A DNA stretch of 64,000 bases, from the NCBI RefSeq assembly GCF_017562075.2, contig NC_054084.1, forward strand, positions 22,246,389-22,310,388. The letters are read 5' to 3'. The position numbers and the translations under genes were made by a program. Positions 1-14,700 of the stretch are shown here, piece by piece; the first letter of the stretch is position 1; every line of letters starts with the position of its first letter. Below the pieces are notes generated by a model. That model saw nothing but the letters and a program-made list of their open reading frames with translations, searched no databases and was not told the origin of the DNA. The DNA is from Anopheles merus (Eukaryota > Arthropoda > Insecta > Diptera > Culicidae).

Positions 1-718
1 GTCTCACCGTACGCACTCAGCAGGGATGGAATTTCCGCACTGTACACGCCGTCCTTGTTCACCTGCACGTAGTGCGTCTCGTCCGACTCGGTGGTGGACG
101 GGTAGCCTAGCGACGAAGACGGCGGCAGCTCGTCGCTTTCCGTCTTGATTTTGTTGGTCGAGGGTGAATACACCGACACCGCACCGCTGGCCACATCGTA
201 CTTGTTCGCACCGATACTGTTCAGCACAATGTCCTCGTCCAGATCGTCATTCACGATGTAGTTGTTGTTCTGGATCTTCTGGTAGAGTGGTTTGATTTTC
301 TCGCTCGTTGCCATGTATCCTCCGCTCGTGTCCGTTTCGTACGAATCGGGCTTCGGTGGATCCTGCTCCACAACACCCTCCCCGTAGCCACCGCCCGATG
401 CCTGGCTGCCGAACTTTTCATACTGACTGGCAATGGCCGAGCTAAGGGACGATTGGCCCGTCTGCTCGGTGGCGTTCGCCTGCTCCATCAGCGCATCCGC
501 GTTCGCTAGCGTGTCCTTCGTGAGCGGCAGCTCGCAGCACGTCCCGAACAGGAACCCATCCATGCAGGCACCGACCACCTCGCCCTGCCGCTGGAAGCAC
601 TCGTGATTGAACATGCAGATCGTGGGGCCACGGCGCTCCGGCTCACGTTTCAGCAGCGACCGCGTAGCATTGCAGAACTTTGGCGTAATTCGGTACCCAC
701 CGAACAGTTTGCGGCTCT
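1..718 (-). CDS. Protease A exon 2: clip-like domain and hydrophilic linker
   Basis: The frame is open from the acceptor (TCTTCTCCAG, exon starts at 718) to the window edge. It encodes ESRKLFGGYRITPKFC, the clip knot, then a Gln/Glu/Ser/Asp-rich linker with segments KIKPLYQKIQNNNYIV and HYVQVNKDGVYSAEIP that look conserved. At positions 1-8 the minus strand reads G|GTGAGAC after the Tyr codon, a plausible donor. If used, the exon is 8-718 (711 nt, phase 1 in and out). If not, the exon runs past the edge. Confidence 0.85.
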
Positions 719-2663
719 CTGGAGAAGACAAGGGAAAGGAAGAAGCAGCAGGGTTAGAGACGACTTGGCAAAGGAAGAAAAAAGGTCTGTGAAAGCTATA
801 ATAAAAATGGTTGCATGCGAACGATGGGAGCTGTCCTGCCTCGTTGAACCCGGCAAAGCAAGGAGAACGATGCCTTTTTGCTGAGTATGGTACGTGACTC
901 GTGAAGCGCGGGCAGCATTTGCTAGCGCAGTGGGGGCGTCCTTTCCATCTGCAGTGTGCTTGTTCTGCTGCAGCGCTGGGTAAACAGTAAATTTTACTGT
1001 CGCTTTTGTGTGTATGTGTGTGTGTGTGTTCTGTAGGTGTAGAAAGAAGGTGGCCACTGTACAGCACTCTCCTTGCATGGAGTAAAATAACAAAAAAAGC
1101 GTTTCCATACAGCATCCCGTCTGCTTCCGGCTGCTCTTGAAAGAATGTATCGATTTTCTGTGGGCGTCGGGAAGACTAAAGCATTGGAGAGGGGGGGGGG
1201 GGGGAAATAGTGGCAAGGATCACATTGCATTCGTTACGGTTTAGTGACCGTTTTCATACGAGGCAAGTGGGGGAGAAAAAATCAAACTGCCACCATTAGC
1301 CTACGGACACTACTGACAGGTTCGATCGGGCTTCCCACACAGTGGGATGTATGGTGACATGTTCCGGTACGTGTGTGTGAGTGTGTGTGTTTTCGTAATT
1401 CCAGGGAGCAGTAGTGCAGGGACATTTTCCCATACGTGCCGGCATGGTCACGTAGTATATTGCACCATGTTTCATGGGTTCAGTTAAAAAAAAAGGTTCG
1501 CCAAAACGCCCAACGTGGGTGGACCGATTCAACGGAAAATCAGTGGCCGCAACAAAGTGCTGGATTAGCAAGGGAAGGGATTTTGTGCTGAGCTTGCTCA
1601 TGTTGGGCGTTGGGCGATTATATGAGCAGCATGTTGTACCAGTAGCATTACAAATCAATTTTGGGAAAGCATTGGGAAATTAATCCACAACATTGTAAAA
1701 ATAATTAAAATAAAATGTAAATATAATCTTTTCCAAATAGCTGAAACCTAACAGTGAGTAAGCATTTCGTATGTAATCATTAAAATACATTTTAATCATT
1801 TGTTGCTTACTCCTTGTTACCTTACAGCTTATCGCAACGAATTGATCGAAAAAAAGCCGGCGGAAAATCGTTTTTGCCATTCCCAATCAATCCTTCAACC
1901 AGCCGGCGGAAATGCTGCGCACAATATTTATTCCAATGTTTGCCCTCTTCAGCTGGTTATATTTTCCTTCGAAAAAAAAAACCAATCGGGAGAGAAAGAG
2001 AGAGAGAAGAGACATACTCAAAGCCTTACGGGTACGTGCCAACATCGCCAACATCGTTCTATATTAATAAACCACTCGCCAAATGCGTAATAAAATGGCA
2101 AAAGATGTGTGCAAACTGTGCTGGTAAGCCCACCACCATCGTTTCTCGTTTCTTCTGATTCTTGTCGGGTGAGCACCAAGTCCTGCCTGCAGGTGTGAGC
2201 GTGTATCTGCGTGTGTTTGCGTGTGTGCTTTTGTTATCCTTCGCCCATAATCCAAACGATATGCCTTTTGCGTATTTATTTTATTCTACCAGGTGTAATC
2301 CACCCCCCTACCTACACAACCCTCCCTTTACTTTCTCTATCAAAAAGCAGAGTGTGAGAGAGAGAGTGTGTGTGTGTGTGTGTGAGAGGCCAACCGGAAA
2401 TGGCAAAGGTAAATGTTTGCAGAGAATTTTGTGCTGCGCAGGGGAGTATGACCTCGCCCGCTCCGTATGCGAGTTGGATGGGTGGGTGGGGGTGGTAGTG
2501 AGCTTTTCTGGAAGGTCGGAGGTGCAGGCAGGAAGAATTACAATCAGCTCACGAACACACAGGGCACAGCCTTTGGGAGAAGGGGAACAAACACACGTGT
2601 GCTTTGACGTCACGGCGTAAGTGTTTGGTGAGAAATGGCGCAAGATTAATTCTACGCTGAAGC

Positions 2664-2711
<48 letters not shown>

Positions 2712-5700
2712 TGTGTTGCTGCAAAATAAGTTGTAAATTGAAGGGGCCGTGAAGGACGCGCGAAGCATGCCCGCATTTTTATCGTTACAAAATGAGCATT
2801 GAAAAATTAATTTACTTTTCTTCTGATTTTTCCACCCGTCTCTCGTCGGCTGCGGAAAACGTCCCAACCAATTGAGCGAGTAAAGGTTCATAAATCGTCC
2901 CAGGCCGGTGTGTAAAGAAGAGCCGCTAGAGAACGTTGACGACTTTGAACGGCATCAAACGTTCGTGACCGGTGCCAGAAGGCAGATGTTATCGATCAAG
3001 GGGAACTGACGGCGAGCGAATGTTAGGGATGGTTGTTGTGGAAAGAAAGCGAAGAAAAATAAAACAAACCCGCACGTAATCGCGTGCCGGAGGGCGTAAG
3101 CAATTAATTTTTCCCAGCCCTCCCGTCCACCCTCGCGGAGGTGTCGACCTCTTGGGCGCTGCATTTCACACGCGGCGCACACTCACGCCCCTTGTAAGTG
3201 AGTGCAAAATTTTGCTTCCCCTCCCATGAACTTGAATTGTAAAATGTCGTCACAAAGGCGGTTAGATGGGTGGGGTGAGAAATCGGGCTTTTGGCGCATG
3301 CAAAATCGGTGCTATTGCGGGAGCAATAAGGGAGGAAAGTTTTCTGCCACCCGATCGGAGCTTTTGTCGCACATTGGCGTGGGGCGTGAAGCTGAGCGCA
3401 TCATTAATTTCAATGTGCCACACGCTTTGTTTTATCGGGCACCGGTGATGTTCTTTGCGTGCTAAGGAGGGATGGTGTGAAAAGTGAAACCCCCGTGGCA
3501 CGAAAGTGAAAATGAGAAGCTGGCACCGATTTGGTGCATAATAAATGCGTGCGTTGGGAGGGAGGTTTCGATCGTTCGGGAGGTTAAAATTATGGAAGCA
3601 AAGTTGAGAGACAGGGCGCTTGGGAGTCATCATTCACTTTCTTGTCCAATTGAAATTTATGATACAATTGATGATTGATGAAACATTAAAACTATAGAAA
3701 AATCTAAGAAAATCTAAAACTGATTAAACATGGTTTTCGGTTTCTTGCTTTCCTATACAAATAGCAAAATTTTAATGACTATTGTACTATAATTTTTTTG
3801 GTAACACGACAGCATCGTTTCAATGAATTGATAAATGTGATAGTAAACGTTTTTGTTACTCATCATAAGTGGCAATTAAAAAAAGATTTTGATATCACAT
3901 TGATCAATCTGAAGAAAAAGCAAGGTATCAATGAGTTTTTGAGCTTTCAAAATTAGTTTAAGTCACTTTAAGCAAGCAAAAGAAGAAAGTAAAACTAAAA
4001 GTTTAATGTTATTTACTTGAGCTTTACTGCAAATCAGGGTATGGATGGAGTTCATATTATTAACGTGAATATGTTAGTTTTTATTATTGATATTTGATTA
4101 AAGGTTACCGTATTTTTATAATTATTTAAACAGTTAAGTTTGTTAAGATGCAGCAGCTACAATGATTCAATGGAAATAAATTCCAAGTATTCCATATTTA
4201 CGTACGTTCAAATGCTCCACACTACAACAGAACGCACTCGAAATGGCATCCAAAAGTGGCATTATCACCCTTAGCAACCTAATACGCCTACAAACTCCAC
4301 TGTAAGCTGGCACAAAACAAGCCCCCGTACCACACCGTACCCCAAAAGGTACACCTGTGCTAACTACTCCACCCGATATGCTCGTTGTTTCTCTCCCGGG
4401 TAGTGACCTGAATTTTCTTTCATTAAGCTCGTTTGTCTGCATCCCAAGCCCGGGTGTGGGTGTGCCTGCCGTGCAACCAGGCTTTCGATTGTCCTTCCGA
4501 AAAGCGAATGTTCACTCTTCTGCGCCCTCGGCAGGAGCCTACTACTTCTACTACTACTGCTACCAGGAAGGCAGGCCGGCTCCGTACCACTGCAGTGTTT
4601 TGTGGTGTTAATCTAATTTTGATCCGCCTGTGGCCCGAGAGGCTGAATTACGCTTCGCCCTAGACGGCGCGTTAAAATGCCATTCTATGATCTGTCTTTG
4701 GGGCTGCAAATGCCAACCGTATAATTCGAAAAATTAAGGCGAAATAGTTAGGCGAACGTTTCGAAGCGACAGCGATCGACGGGCAGCGTTTGCGTGCAAA
4801 ATGAAGGCAAATTTGGTGCAAAATTGTCGTCCCTTATTCAATTGTGCCCGGGGAGGAAATCCCATGCAAACGACAGTAGGGAGCACCAGTTTCGGTGTAT
4901 CCCTTTTCACTAGTGCGGTTGATAAACATAACCAAAACCACGCTATCGTTTGCTTTTCATGAATAAATATATCCTCGCTCGGTGCTCGGTTATATATATT
5001 TCGGTTTTTCGCCCGTACCGTCGAGGACGATTGGCTGCTAATGAGACACTGGTGAGCGTTTACGCGTCGTGAAGCGGAGCCCCGGCTTGGCACGATTGGC
5101 TCGGTGCCAAAACAATTTACCCGCGCCGTCCCGTCAACCGGTGGTGAAATGTTGCTGCTTGGAGATGTGCCATTTTGCTCAGGCTCAACAAAACGACGCT
5201 TCCTTGTGTTTGGCGTAACGCTTCGTTTAAACAGCAAATTATCCTGCCGTCTACTTCGCTGCTAAAAGTGAAGCATTGGGATGAAGATAAAGTGGATTAA
5301 CATTGCATTGTTCAGCATAGTGTAGTCGTTCATTACAATTCATTCGGAAGATGTTGAGGAAGCTTAAGGGCAGGAAGATAAAAGTCAAATTTGATAAGGG
5401 GGGGGTGATATTACGGAAGATTGTTATGAATGAAAAATGAACCGTTTTAAGGTTGGTAAATTAATTTCGCCATTACACTTCAAAATGAGATTAACGTTAG
5501 GAGTTTCTTTGGAGGTTCTTTTCAATAGAGAAAAGCAGTTGCATGATAGATAAGGACTTACATTTCGTTTCTTATCATGTTACAATCTTCCAATAGGAAA
5601 CAAATGCCCTTTCTTCCCGCCGTGCCGAGCGATGTTCAATTGAAGGTGAAACGAATCGCCAGTAAGTGATAGAAATCAATCTCAAATGCTCTCCCGAGCA

Positions 5701-8700
5701 GACCTCCTGCAGACATCCCGCATCCGACCCCTGCGCACCATTAATCATCCATCCGTCCAGGCTGTTCCGTGCGCTCGGAGCAGTAATTAGGAAGCCGGCC
5801 GGTAGACGCCGATATAAAGATATTACTGAAAGCTGTTACACAAAAGCCAGCAGCTGCAATAAATCAAACAGTTGCGCTCTTATTTCAATCCTTCCCAACC
5901 TGGGAAGCCCTGGGAGCGGTAGCGGGTAGCGGGCGTAGCAAATTTATAATAAGTCTCTTCTAAAACGATCCACTTAATGCACTGACTCTCCCGACGATGA
6001 TGACGATTGGGAGTGGGATGTTGTACGGTACGCGAAAGGAGCCCCCCTACAGCAGAAAAACAACAGCACACGAGTCCATTAATCACCCAAGTAATTGGGC
6101 CAAGGGTTCACAGGTTGAAAAATTGGTCCCATTCTACGGGCGTTTCGGAAGCGCTCGGAAGCGTTTCGGGGTGCGCGAGCGAGGAATGCCCTTACCTGCC
6201 TTCAGTGGTACATAGAATGGTGCATTTCTTATTGTACTTGCTCGGGCCACAGCGAGTTGTGAGGGCGTCTCCACACTTTAGCTGAGCCGAAATAAAAGCG
6301 AAAGAGCTGTACGAATAGCTGCACCATCATCCTTTTGGAAGGCCTGACCATGAAATGGACCTAAGCGGGCATGGAAGCTTTATTGTGGGCCGTCCAGGGT
6401 ACGATGAGTTTTAGTGTCCTCGCTTTATTTGTGTTCTTGGGTGGGGCATTTATTCTTCTTTCTCCCTTTGTTTTGTATAAACTCTTTCCCAATGCGGAGG
6501 TGTTTAATGGCACAACAGCACAAAAAGCGAAAAACAAAAAATAATTTTGATTAGTTCTTTTAGTGCTTTGCGCAATCCTCCCGCAAAAAGGTGATGATTT
6601 TGGATAAGCGGAAAATTTGTTATCTCAGCCTGCTAGCGTCATTAAAGCAAGGTTGATGGTGGACATAAACGAGGCAGCTTTAAGAAAAAGTATCTGTTGG
6701 TGTTAAAGGCCCCGAGGGCCTGCAATGAGAGCGGGATCGTTTAAAATTTTCATTTCATGCTGCTTTGGCCGCTTGGTCCATTTTGAATTCATAGACAAAT
6801 GTATGGCAAGTGAAAAAGACAGGACACGAGCATTGTTTTTTTTTTTTGCGTATCGACCGTATCTAGTGAGATGATGCGGAAAATTAGCTGTCCAGTGTTC
6901 CGTGTGGGTTTGGGTGGAATTTAATTTGTTGGTAAGACGGTTGCTTTGCTTTGTGCTACGGAGTTGACCTTTGTTTTGGAAACGAGCAGCAAAAACAAGT
7001 CGGTACGACCTACCCGACGGAGGATTATACACGTTTTAACATTAATATGGTGCTGAGCGATTCGTATTAGCAAAAATATCCATGGTATTAGGTTTGAAAT
7101 TCTTGTTTGATCTTTCTGGCGTTTTTAATTACATAAAAGATTGACATTTGGGATATAAAATAGTACGTACATTTGGAATTTAAAGGGATTTATTAGACAG
7201 CTTAACAATGTACGTTTTTTATTTCATTCCAGTTACGGATTTGGAATAACTGCTTATAGTTTTAAAATGGTTTCAGAAGTTCTGAGTTATTGTATTCTGC
7301 AGAACTTTTGGGCAGGATTATGAGCCAAATATCAGTTCTGTAATATTGAGAACATCTGAACAAATTTAATGAAATTATTTGTTAGTGGCTTTGATGAATG
7401 CCAGTATCTTCAAATATAATTCATTCATTATATCAGTACAGAGTTTTGTAATTGATCGTAATTCAACTCAAGCCATTCTTGTTTGAAGTGGAATTCATTT
7501 CTTTCGAACTATTTCAATGACATTGTTTTTAATGATTTCAATAGCTAGAATGATGATAATATGCCATGATTGTACGGGGGCTTATGACGTAGAAGTAACT
7601 AGATCACTCAGTAAGTTTAAGCTTCACGTACCTCTGAACCAATTAAATACATTCAGTGTTGAATATAGATAAAAGATAAAAAGAAGCGGTGTAAAACAAA
7701 TGAAACTTTCAATCAAAATAAAACTATTCATTGTCATCATTCCAATGCTAAGCACACACCGATATCTCCCGTTGAAATCTTTGACTAACAAAAGTAGCGC
7801 CGACAGCTAACAGAACGATAGCCACATTCCTTGCATTCATTTCCCTCGATCTAGCTATTTCTGTCTCTCTCTATCTCTCTCTCTCTCTCTTTCCCCACGA
7901 CATACTCAGCCTCACAGGGCGCTCAAGAAACGCAACCTTGACGGTCACTGTCGAAAACAACAACAAAAATCATCCACCCATCCGGCGGGACCATCGTCGC
8001 TGCTCGCGTGACGAGCCCCGGCTGCTCCGTTGGCGGCTTTCTCTTTTGCCGTCATTTCTTGCTCTGTTTATTTTGCTTTTCCATCTTCCCGTGGGTTTCC
8101 AACGAGGCGGGAGGGAGATTGTTGCCCGTCCGAAGGGAAAAGCTATTCCCACCCACCCGAAACGCGGCACGTAGGGTTCGGCTGCTGCGTCGGTGTCAGC
8201 GGGTCGCGCGATCAATGTCGAGCAAGTGCGACGGGTTGCGACGGTTATGAAAGGCCACGAATTCCCTTCGGGTCGGGTAGCCGCGAAAGCATAATTGATG
8301 ATAAGCGCTTCGGCGATGATGATGATCGCGATCGCGCGCTGGAGGGGTTACACGGGCAAGACCCCACACAACCACATTCTGATTGACTGACTGACCTCCT
8401 CGTTGCTCAGCGGCAGCAATCGGAAGTCATAAATAAAGTCGATCATCGGTCGTGGATGGAAACATTTGCTTGCCATTTGGGGATGGCTTTTCTTTTGCAC
8501 CGTGTGCGGTACGCCAGCACCGGGAAGACGGCAATACGAGGATGTGTTTTAGGTTTTACGAGGTGTCCGAAAAGATGGTGCGATGACGGGCGTAATGATC
8601 GCCGGAAGCGAACAATACGGTGGTGTCAAATTTGTTCACCATCTGTTTACGTGTTCCTACTTGAGAAGAGAGCCAAAGATTGAGCTAATAAGTGAAAGAT

Positions 8701-11700
8701 CGACATCCCCTTTTTTCCTGTGTTTCCTTCCGATGCGATAATCTCAAATTCGGCGTTGGATTTTGCCCACCCCGGGGGTTTGCGTGAAGCTGCCGGACCA
8801 TATCGCCCACATCCGGTACCTTATCGGTGGCCACTCGGTCGGATCGGTTACTTTGAGCGGGCTAATTTACGATGCTGGACGGCACAGCCGGGCGCGCCTC
8901 GCTTGGTACACTATTGGGGTCAACATTTGGCCGGCGAGTGGAAGTGGAATAGCTCACACTAGCCGGCCGGTGACCGAGTTATCATCACGCTCGCGTACTC
9001 ACACACTGCTGGCGGTTTGGCGTGCGTGCGTGAAACCGGGTCGAATGCGGCCAGTCCGGGTGGACATTGAGCTGTTCCTGTTTGGGGTGCGAAAGAGATG
9101 AAGAGTGCCATTTCTCCGACAGGTGTCCGCCAGGTTGGTAGCATAATCGGCGGTGGCATAATGTTTGACACCCTTTTCTTTATTACTGAGCCCGGCCCTG
9201 ATGAGCCCTCAATGGTGCTGGCGGTGGGTGGTAATGAATTTGGGAACATATGTTCCTCTAATTGGGCGTCGGTGTGAGTAATGGGTCCGATGGTTGGCGC
9301 AAACCGGCGAGCAGCAGCGTGAACACTTGCGTGTGATTTATGACTCGTAACAGGCAAATTTGTCTTTCACCTATTTCCCTCACGCTAGAAAGTTTTGAGA
9401 GGTTGCGTTGAAGAGCAATAGAAGATGAGCAATGATGTGTTTGAGTCGTATTTAAAATTAGAAACTTTAGTGTTACATTAACTCTTAAGTAACACAAGTA
9501 TTTAAACAATTTAATTCGGACTGCAAACAGCAAAATTCAGTAATAAAGTTTTCGATGCGGTGGAATGGTGGATATAAAACTAATTATTGTAGGAATTTGC
9601 CAACGAAACAAGAAACCAACAGAAACTTGCTTTCAATCAGAATAATTTCTATCAATCAGAATAATAAAATGGGCTGAATAAAGTTGAGTGAATATTTATT
9701 GCTATTTGTGAATGAAATGTTTTGTGTTTTGATGAGTAAATAACTTTGATAAAACAAAAAACGACCAACTATCGCTACTCACGACAAGGAGCTTTCCTGA
9801 GAAGCTAAAAGATCAAGACAGTGAAGGCTACTCTGCGATAAATTTAATTAATGGTTATTTTTGTAAAACTAAAAATTAATTCCAACGTTCTTCATAAGCA
9901 ACAAACTAATAACTAATATCTTAACTCTGTACCAATACGCAAAAATATAATTATTCTTTAGAAGTTGAATCTTAATTTAAGATTCTTACAGAAAATTATG
10001 GAATGACAGAGGTAGGGATAAATTAATAGGGTACAATTTAATAATATTAAAAAAAAAACATATGTATCATTTAACGTCATTTTACGATTATGTTTGATGA
10101 GTGTAATTTATCGGAGGGATTGATATTTCTGTAAATTTTATAATATCATTTCTTCGTTAATAAATCATAACCTGTAGTAAGCAGAATTTATTAAAATTGA
10201 TTAATTTATTCCATTTACAGATATGCGTCGAATCATTTGCTATCGATCTTCGTGTTTGTCTAAGCAAAATTGTGCTATAATTTGAGTTACTTTTTAAATA
10301 ACGACTTTATTTAAACAATCGTTTTTAGGTCGAAAGTCCAATTTAAATTAAGCTAACACTCAATGTAATCAGCACCACATTGAGATAGTAACGCTCCTTG
10401 AGCAATTGATCCAGATCCAGATTGAATCGTGTTACATAAAATAAATCTTTACACACGCCAACGGTCTCCCCCCCCCCCCCCCCCCGACTCTAGCACTCAC
10501 GCAGAAAGTGTTGCTCGATTAAACACAGCATAAATAATACAAAGCCGGGCGGATCGTAAAAGCGTGCCGGTAACAGTATTTTCTAATGAGCGTATTGTAC
10601 ACCGCGCTGCTTTATATCTTCATAAAATTGATCCATTATGTGTTTTGTTGGTTTCTATTCTGTTCATTTTTTTTACGTTGTTGTTCCACCCGATTACATC
10701 ACACCGGGCTAGAACGTTGCGGGAAGCGCCACAATCCACACTGACCCAATTTTGTCGTTCGTCCATTTCTGGGTCAGCTGGCAGTGTGCGGTGGTGGGAA
10801 GCGAAAGGGGTAGAAGAGGAGGGCTGTGTTTCTAAATTCTTCCCTCTACTCGGACGTTCCAAACCAATCGTGAAAGATGTTGTTCTATTAGTCAGTGTTA
10901 TCACAACGGTATCCACCAATCGTAGCCTTTTGGCCTCGATCAGCGTGCGGAAGATTCGTTCTACATGATTAGTTGGCGAAGAACGAAGATCATTCCGGGA
11001 CCTAGCGGTACCGGTACTGATACCGATCGAGCGATAAACGCGTTCGTGGCCAGTGCAGCAGTGCACGTTTGCCTGGAGGCGCGTTTATGCATATGCGCGT
11101 GTCGGCCAATTCAAACCGATCAATTGAACCGATTAACGTGCACAGAGGAAAGGAACGGTGTTCCTTGATAGCGAGCGAGATGAGCTATTGTGGATGGAAA
11201 TGTTCGTAAATTTGGAAGAAATTCTTCCCACTGCCCGCTATTCAGCTCGCAAAGCATAATGGAGTGATCGCGAGGCTGGCGCCGCTTCATTAACGCCGAC
11301 AAATTGCCGCATTTAGTAACGCACCAGTGACGTGGGAAATTGTTGCCAAAAAAAACCCCCAATACTCGAAAGGTTCTTCCGGGAAGCTTAGCAAAGCCTT
11401 TCCACCTTCGCCACCAAAAGCAACTGCTAACTGTTTGTCCAAACGATCTGATGGACGATCGAATCGGCATGCATAATATCGCCAGCCCACGGCTTCTCGC
11501 CCCAAAAGCCGAGCAGCGAGACAATAAGCGCCCAATCGGTGTGGCCTTAATGAGCGAACTGTGCGAAAATTCCGCATCCGAAATTATGGCCAAACCAGCT
11601 ATCATTTATAATTTCCCACCAGAACGCAACGGGACGATAAGCGAATGGTGGCGTAAGCAAATTTGCTGGCCCAGGCAAATCGTTTTCGAGCGTTTTACCG

Positions 11701-14700
11701 TTTTCTCCCGCTTGCGATTAGAACGTTTGTTCTTGGGAGGCAAAAGCTCCTGTGAGTTATACGCGCTGCCTCCGTCGCAAAGAAAAGCATAAGCCGACAA
11801 AAACTGGGTCAGGCGGGCAAGAAATTCTTGCCCGATCGGCCGTCCATCCAGCGAACATCGGGACGGCGATCGGGTGTGATAATTTGCACACACAGGTTTG
11901 CGGTCCAGTTCAAGCCAAAGCTCCCAAAAGAAATGAGTGGCGTCTGGCGTGAATTAGAAAATTGTAAAGTCAACCTGACGCCCCTTTTCTAGGTCATCCC
12001 ACCCGACAGCCAGCTACCGGCAGCAGCGGAAAGTGAATATCATTGAATCGGAACGGGAATTTGATGACACATTGGAAGGAAAGTTGTCGATCGTGGTCGC
12101 TCTTGGCTCTGGCTGTTTGTCTATGCGAGTGTGTGTGTGTGTGAGGGTAATGTGTGAGGTATCGTATTTCTTCGAAGCATAAATTCCGCCCAATGATGTT
12201 GGTGAGAAGCATCGACACGCTTTTTCAAACAACCAGCCCGATCAATCGATTTGATTGTGGAAAATAAACGTACACAGCAATAAAACAAAACGGTAGAATA
12301 CGACTATAAATAGAGCTGCATTCCGGTGGCAGGTGGTGGATTTGAGGGAAACAAATTAAGTTGCTCCGTGCCGGCCCATCGTCGGCCTGCGGCTTGACCC
12401 GGTTCTGAAGTGCGTTTGCAAGAATTTTAAGCGTACGAAACAAACGAAACAGATCAAACATGATCGTCGACTGTGATTTAAAAATAATTGTACAGATCAA
12501 GCATTGTGTACAGCTCACCATCGCCTTCTTGGAGATGGGAGAAACGGAAACGGTATTGTGGTTCAATTCGGGCGCTACTACGCTGCCCACTTCTAACGCG
12601 GATATGTAAATTAATTGCTCCAGGTGAGCGGTGCAGAGAGTGGCATGCGAACGGCAACCTGTTTCGGTCGCACACTCGTTGGAAGATGATTTGCATGCTG
12701 TGAGGCAGGGGTTGCTTGCGCAATGTATACTTTAGATGAATCATTCGAGGCGAACCCGCGCATAATGCCAGACAATTTATTTTGATACACACAATTGCAG
12801 TAATAACATTGATTGAGTTGTTAATTTTAAATAATTTCTCGTGTTGGTAAGATTATTTGGTTGATAAAAATGTCATAATTTATATTTTATGTCGTCTAGA
12901 AATGACAGCATTTTAAATTTCAAAGAACCAATGAGTTCATACAAATGTTTTACGATTGAGATCGTACGACTTAACAATATGGCCGACATAGATTTAAACA
13001 CTGTGTTGACCCAAGTTGTCATAAATAGGTCATAGGTCATAGAAATACAAATCTTTTCATGATTTATAGCAGTCCTAGACTCACTACGGTCGTTGGGATC
13101 AACAATAAGAAAAGGATGCTCAAATCGAGTTTCAAATTAAATTATTATGATTAGTAAAGACAAATGAGAAATTCCCACATGGGAGTGAAACTGATCTGAA
13201 TGGAGTATTTTGTTCACGGAAAAGACGTGTGTCTTGAGAAATTACTATAAGTAAGAATGAATAAGTGTACTCTGATTTTTTGCGATTTCAAGCTGCAACC
13301 CCTACCCCCTGTAGCTCGTCAATGGGTTTCGATTTCGAACGATAGCACGATAAGCAGGTGAGAAACCGTTCGGGCGTTTCGAACGTCATCGCTGGGCCCC
13401 GTGCTGAGGAAGTACTGTGCCCAGGCGAAAGGGTGGAAGGGATGTGTTAGTTTGTCAAACTGTTCAGCACGCCCAGCCGGGTGCGCATCGGCCGCATATG
13501 CGCTTCCCTGCCCCTCCTGCCAACACGAGGTGCAGGCATGCGGGCACTCACACGCATACGGGCAGGGAAGGCGCGCACACACAGCCGGAGCTGGCCCGAC
13601 TCGTTATTCCCGTTATGTCCTGGATTCCTCTGCCCGGTTTTCGCTCGGCCCGCCGCAAACGGCGGTCAAATGTGGGACAGCCAACAGGGCGGGAACATGG
13701 GGAGAAGGGTGCCGGCAAACGCGCGCACACAAGTGCGCCATACATATCCGTCGCGTATGTTGCTGCTGCTGCTGCTGCAAATGCGTTTGCGTGCCGTTCG
13801 TGCGACAAATGCTTCTTCTCTACGCTAGCATTGATTGTTGTGAGGCTTCGCTGGTACATTCTAGGCACGCCACAACCACAACGCGAACGATTCGGGGCGA
13901 AACATCCCGGACGTGATTGATTGCTGCTCGCTGTCCGTCTTCAGTGAGAAGTGTCCTGGACGTGTTTACCGACCGAGAGCGATGTCCAGCGAAGGCGTTT
14001 GGTTTTACACGGTAATGGATACACGTGATAGAGCCCTTTGGGAGCAGCGGGAAGTTGGGGAAGAAGACTTTGAGAGAGAGACAGAGAGAGCTTAGGTAGC
14101 GCCCAGGAGATCGTGTGCAGGGCCACTCGGGAAGCTACCGTTGTCCATTAAAATTATCATTTGAACCCCTTGGATTGCAATCCATGCATTTTGCTAACTG
14201 TGTTTCAAAGCTTCATAGCTGTGATGCAGCTGTGAGGAGTCCCGAGATCATTGGACGGGGGTTAGAACCTGATTTCGTATTCCGATGACGGAGTTAAGAA
14301 CGGTTTGGGTTTTAGTATGGCTTGTGTCATGGCTCCGGGGCTAGTCAGTGGATCGTTTCTCGCTGGAGCTGTTGTGCTGTGTACTCACGGTATGAATGAA
14401 CAAACATCAATTACGGGCTGATGTTTAGTATGCAGTCGCATATTCTTTTGAGTTTGTAAAGGTTTTGGTTGTTGAAGAAATAACCTCACCTGGAAATAGA
14501 CAAAAGATCATAAACTGTTAGTAATGCATATGATTTTATTATGATTTATAATAATGTATAATATCTATTATCTATTCATCGTAGATTATCAATTTCATGG
14601 AAAACGTTTTTTAATTAAATATATGAAATTAATAACAACAGCATATTTGACATTGCTTTTCTTCGACTGAACACAACAATGTTGCTTTCCTCTGTGTACC

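Larger units (their letters stand above)
719..9360. other. Protease A intron 1, left part: no gene seen
   Basis: This is non-coding sequence with GC-rich blocks (about 2.1-3.6, 4.2-5.3, 5.6-6.4 and 7.9-9.3 kb) separated by AT-rich stretches (about 3.7-4.2 and 7.0-7.8 kb). Open frames in it are short, overlap on both strands and give no recognisable protein. It contains several microsatellites, listed separately. A TATATATA-like stretch near 4990 stands alone without other promoter marks that I can support. Confidence 0.7.

Noticed and set aside
2308..2776. Frames encoding long His-Thr repeats
   Set aside because: They are translations of GT/CA microsatellites, with no flanking coding signal.
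11340..11792. A 150-codon plus-strand frame overlapping a 161-codon minus-strand frame
   Set aside because: Mutually overlapping frames in GC-rich intronic DNA with no recognisable product and no splice support.
13401..13920. Three overlapping plus-strand frames and one minus-strand frame of 100-170 codons
   Set aside because: Simultaneous open frames in several registers are typical of GC-rich, stop-poor DNA; no register has recognisable protein content or supporting splice sites.
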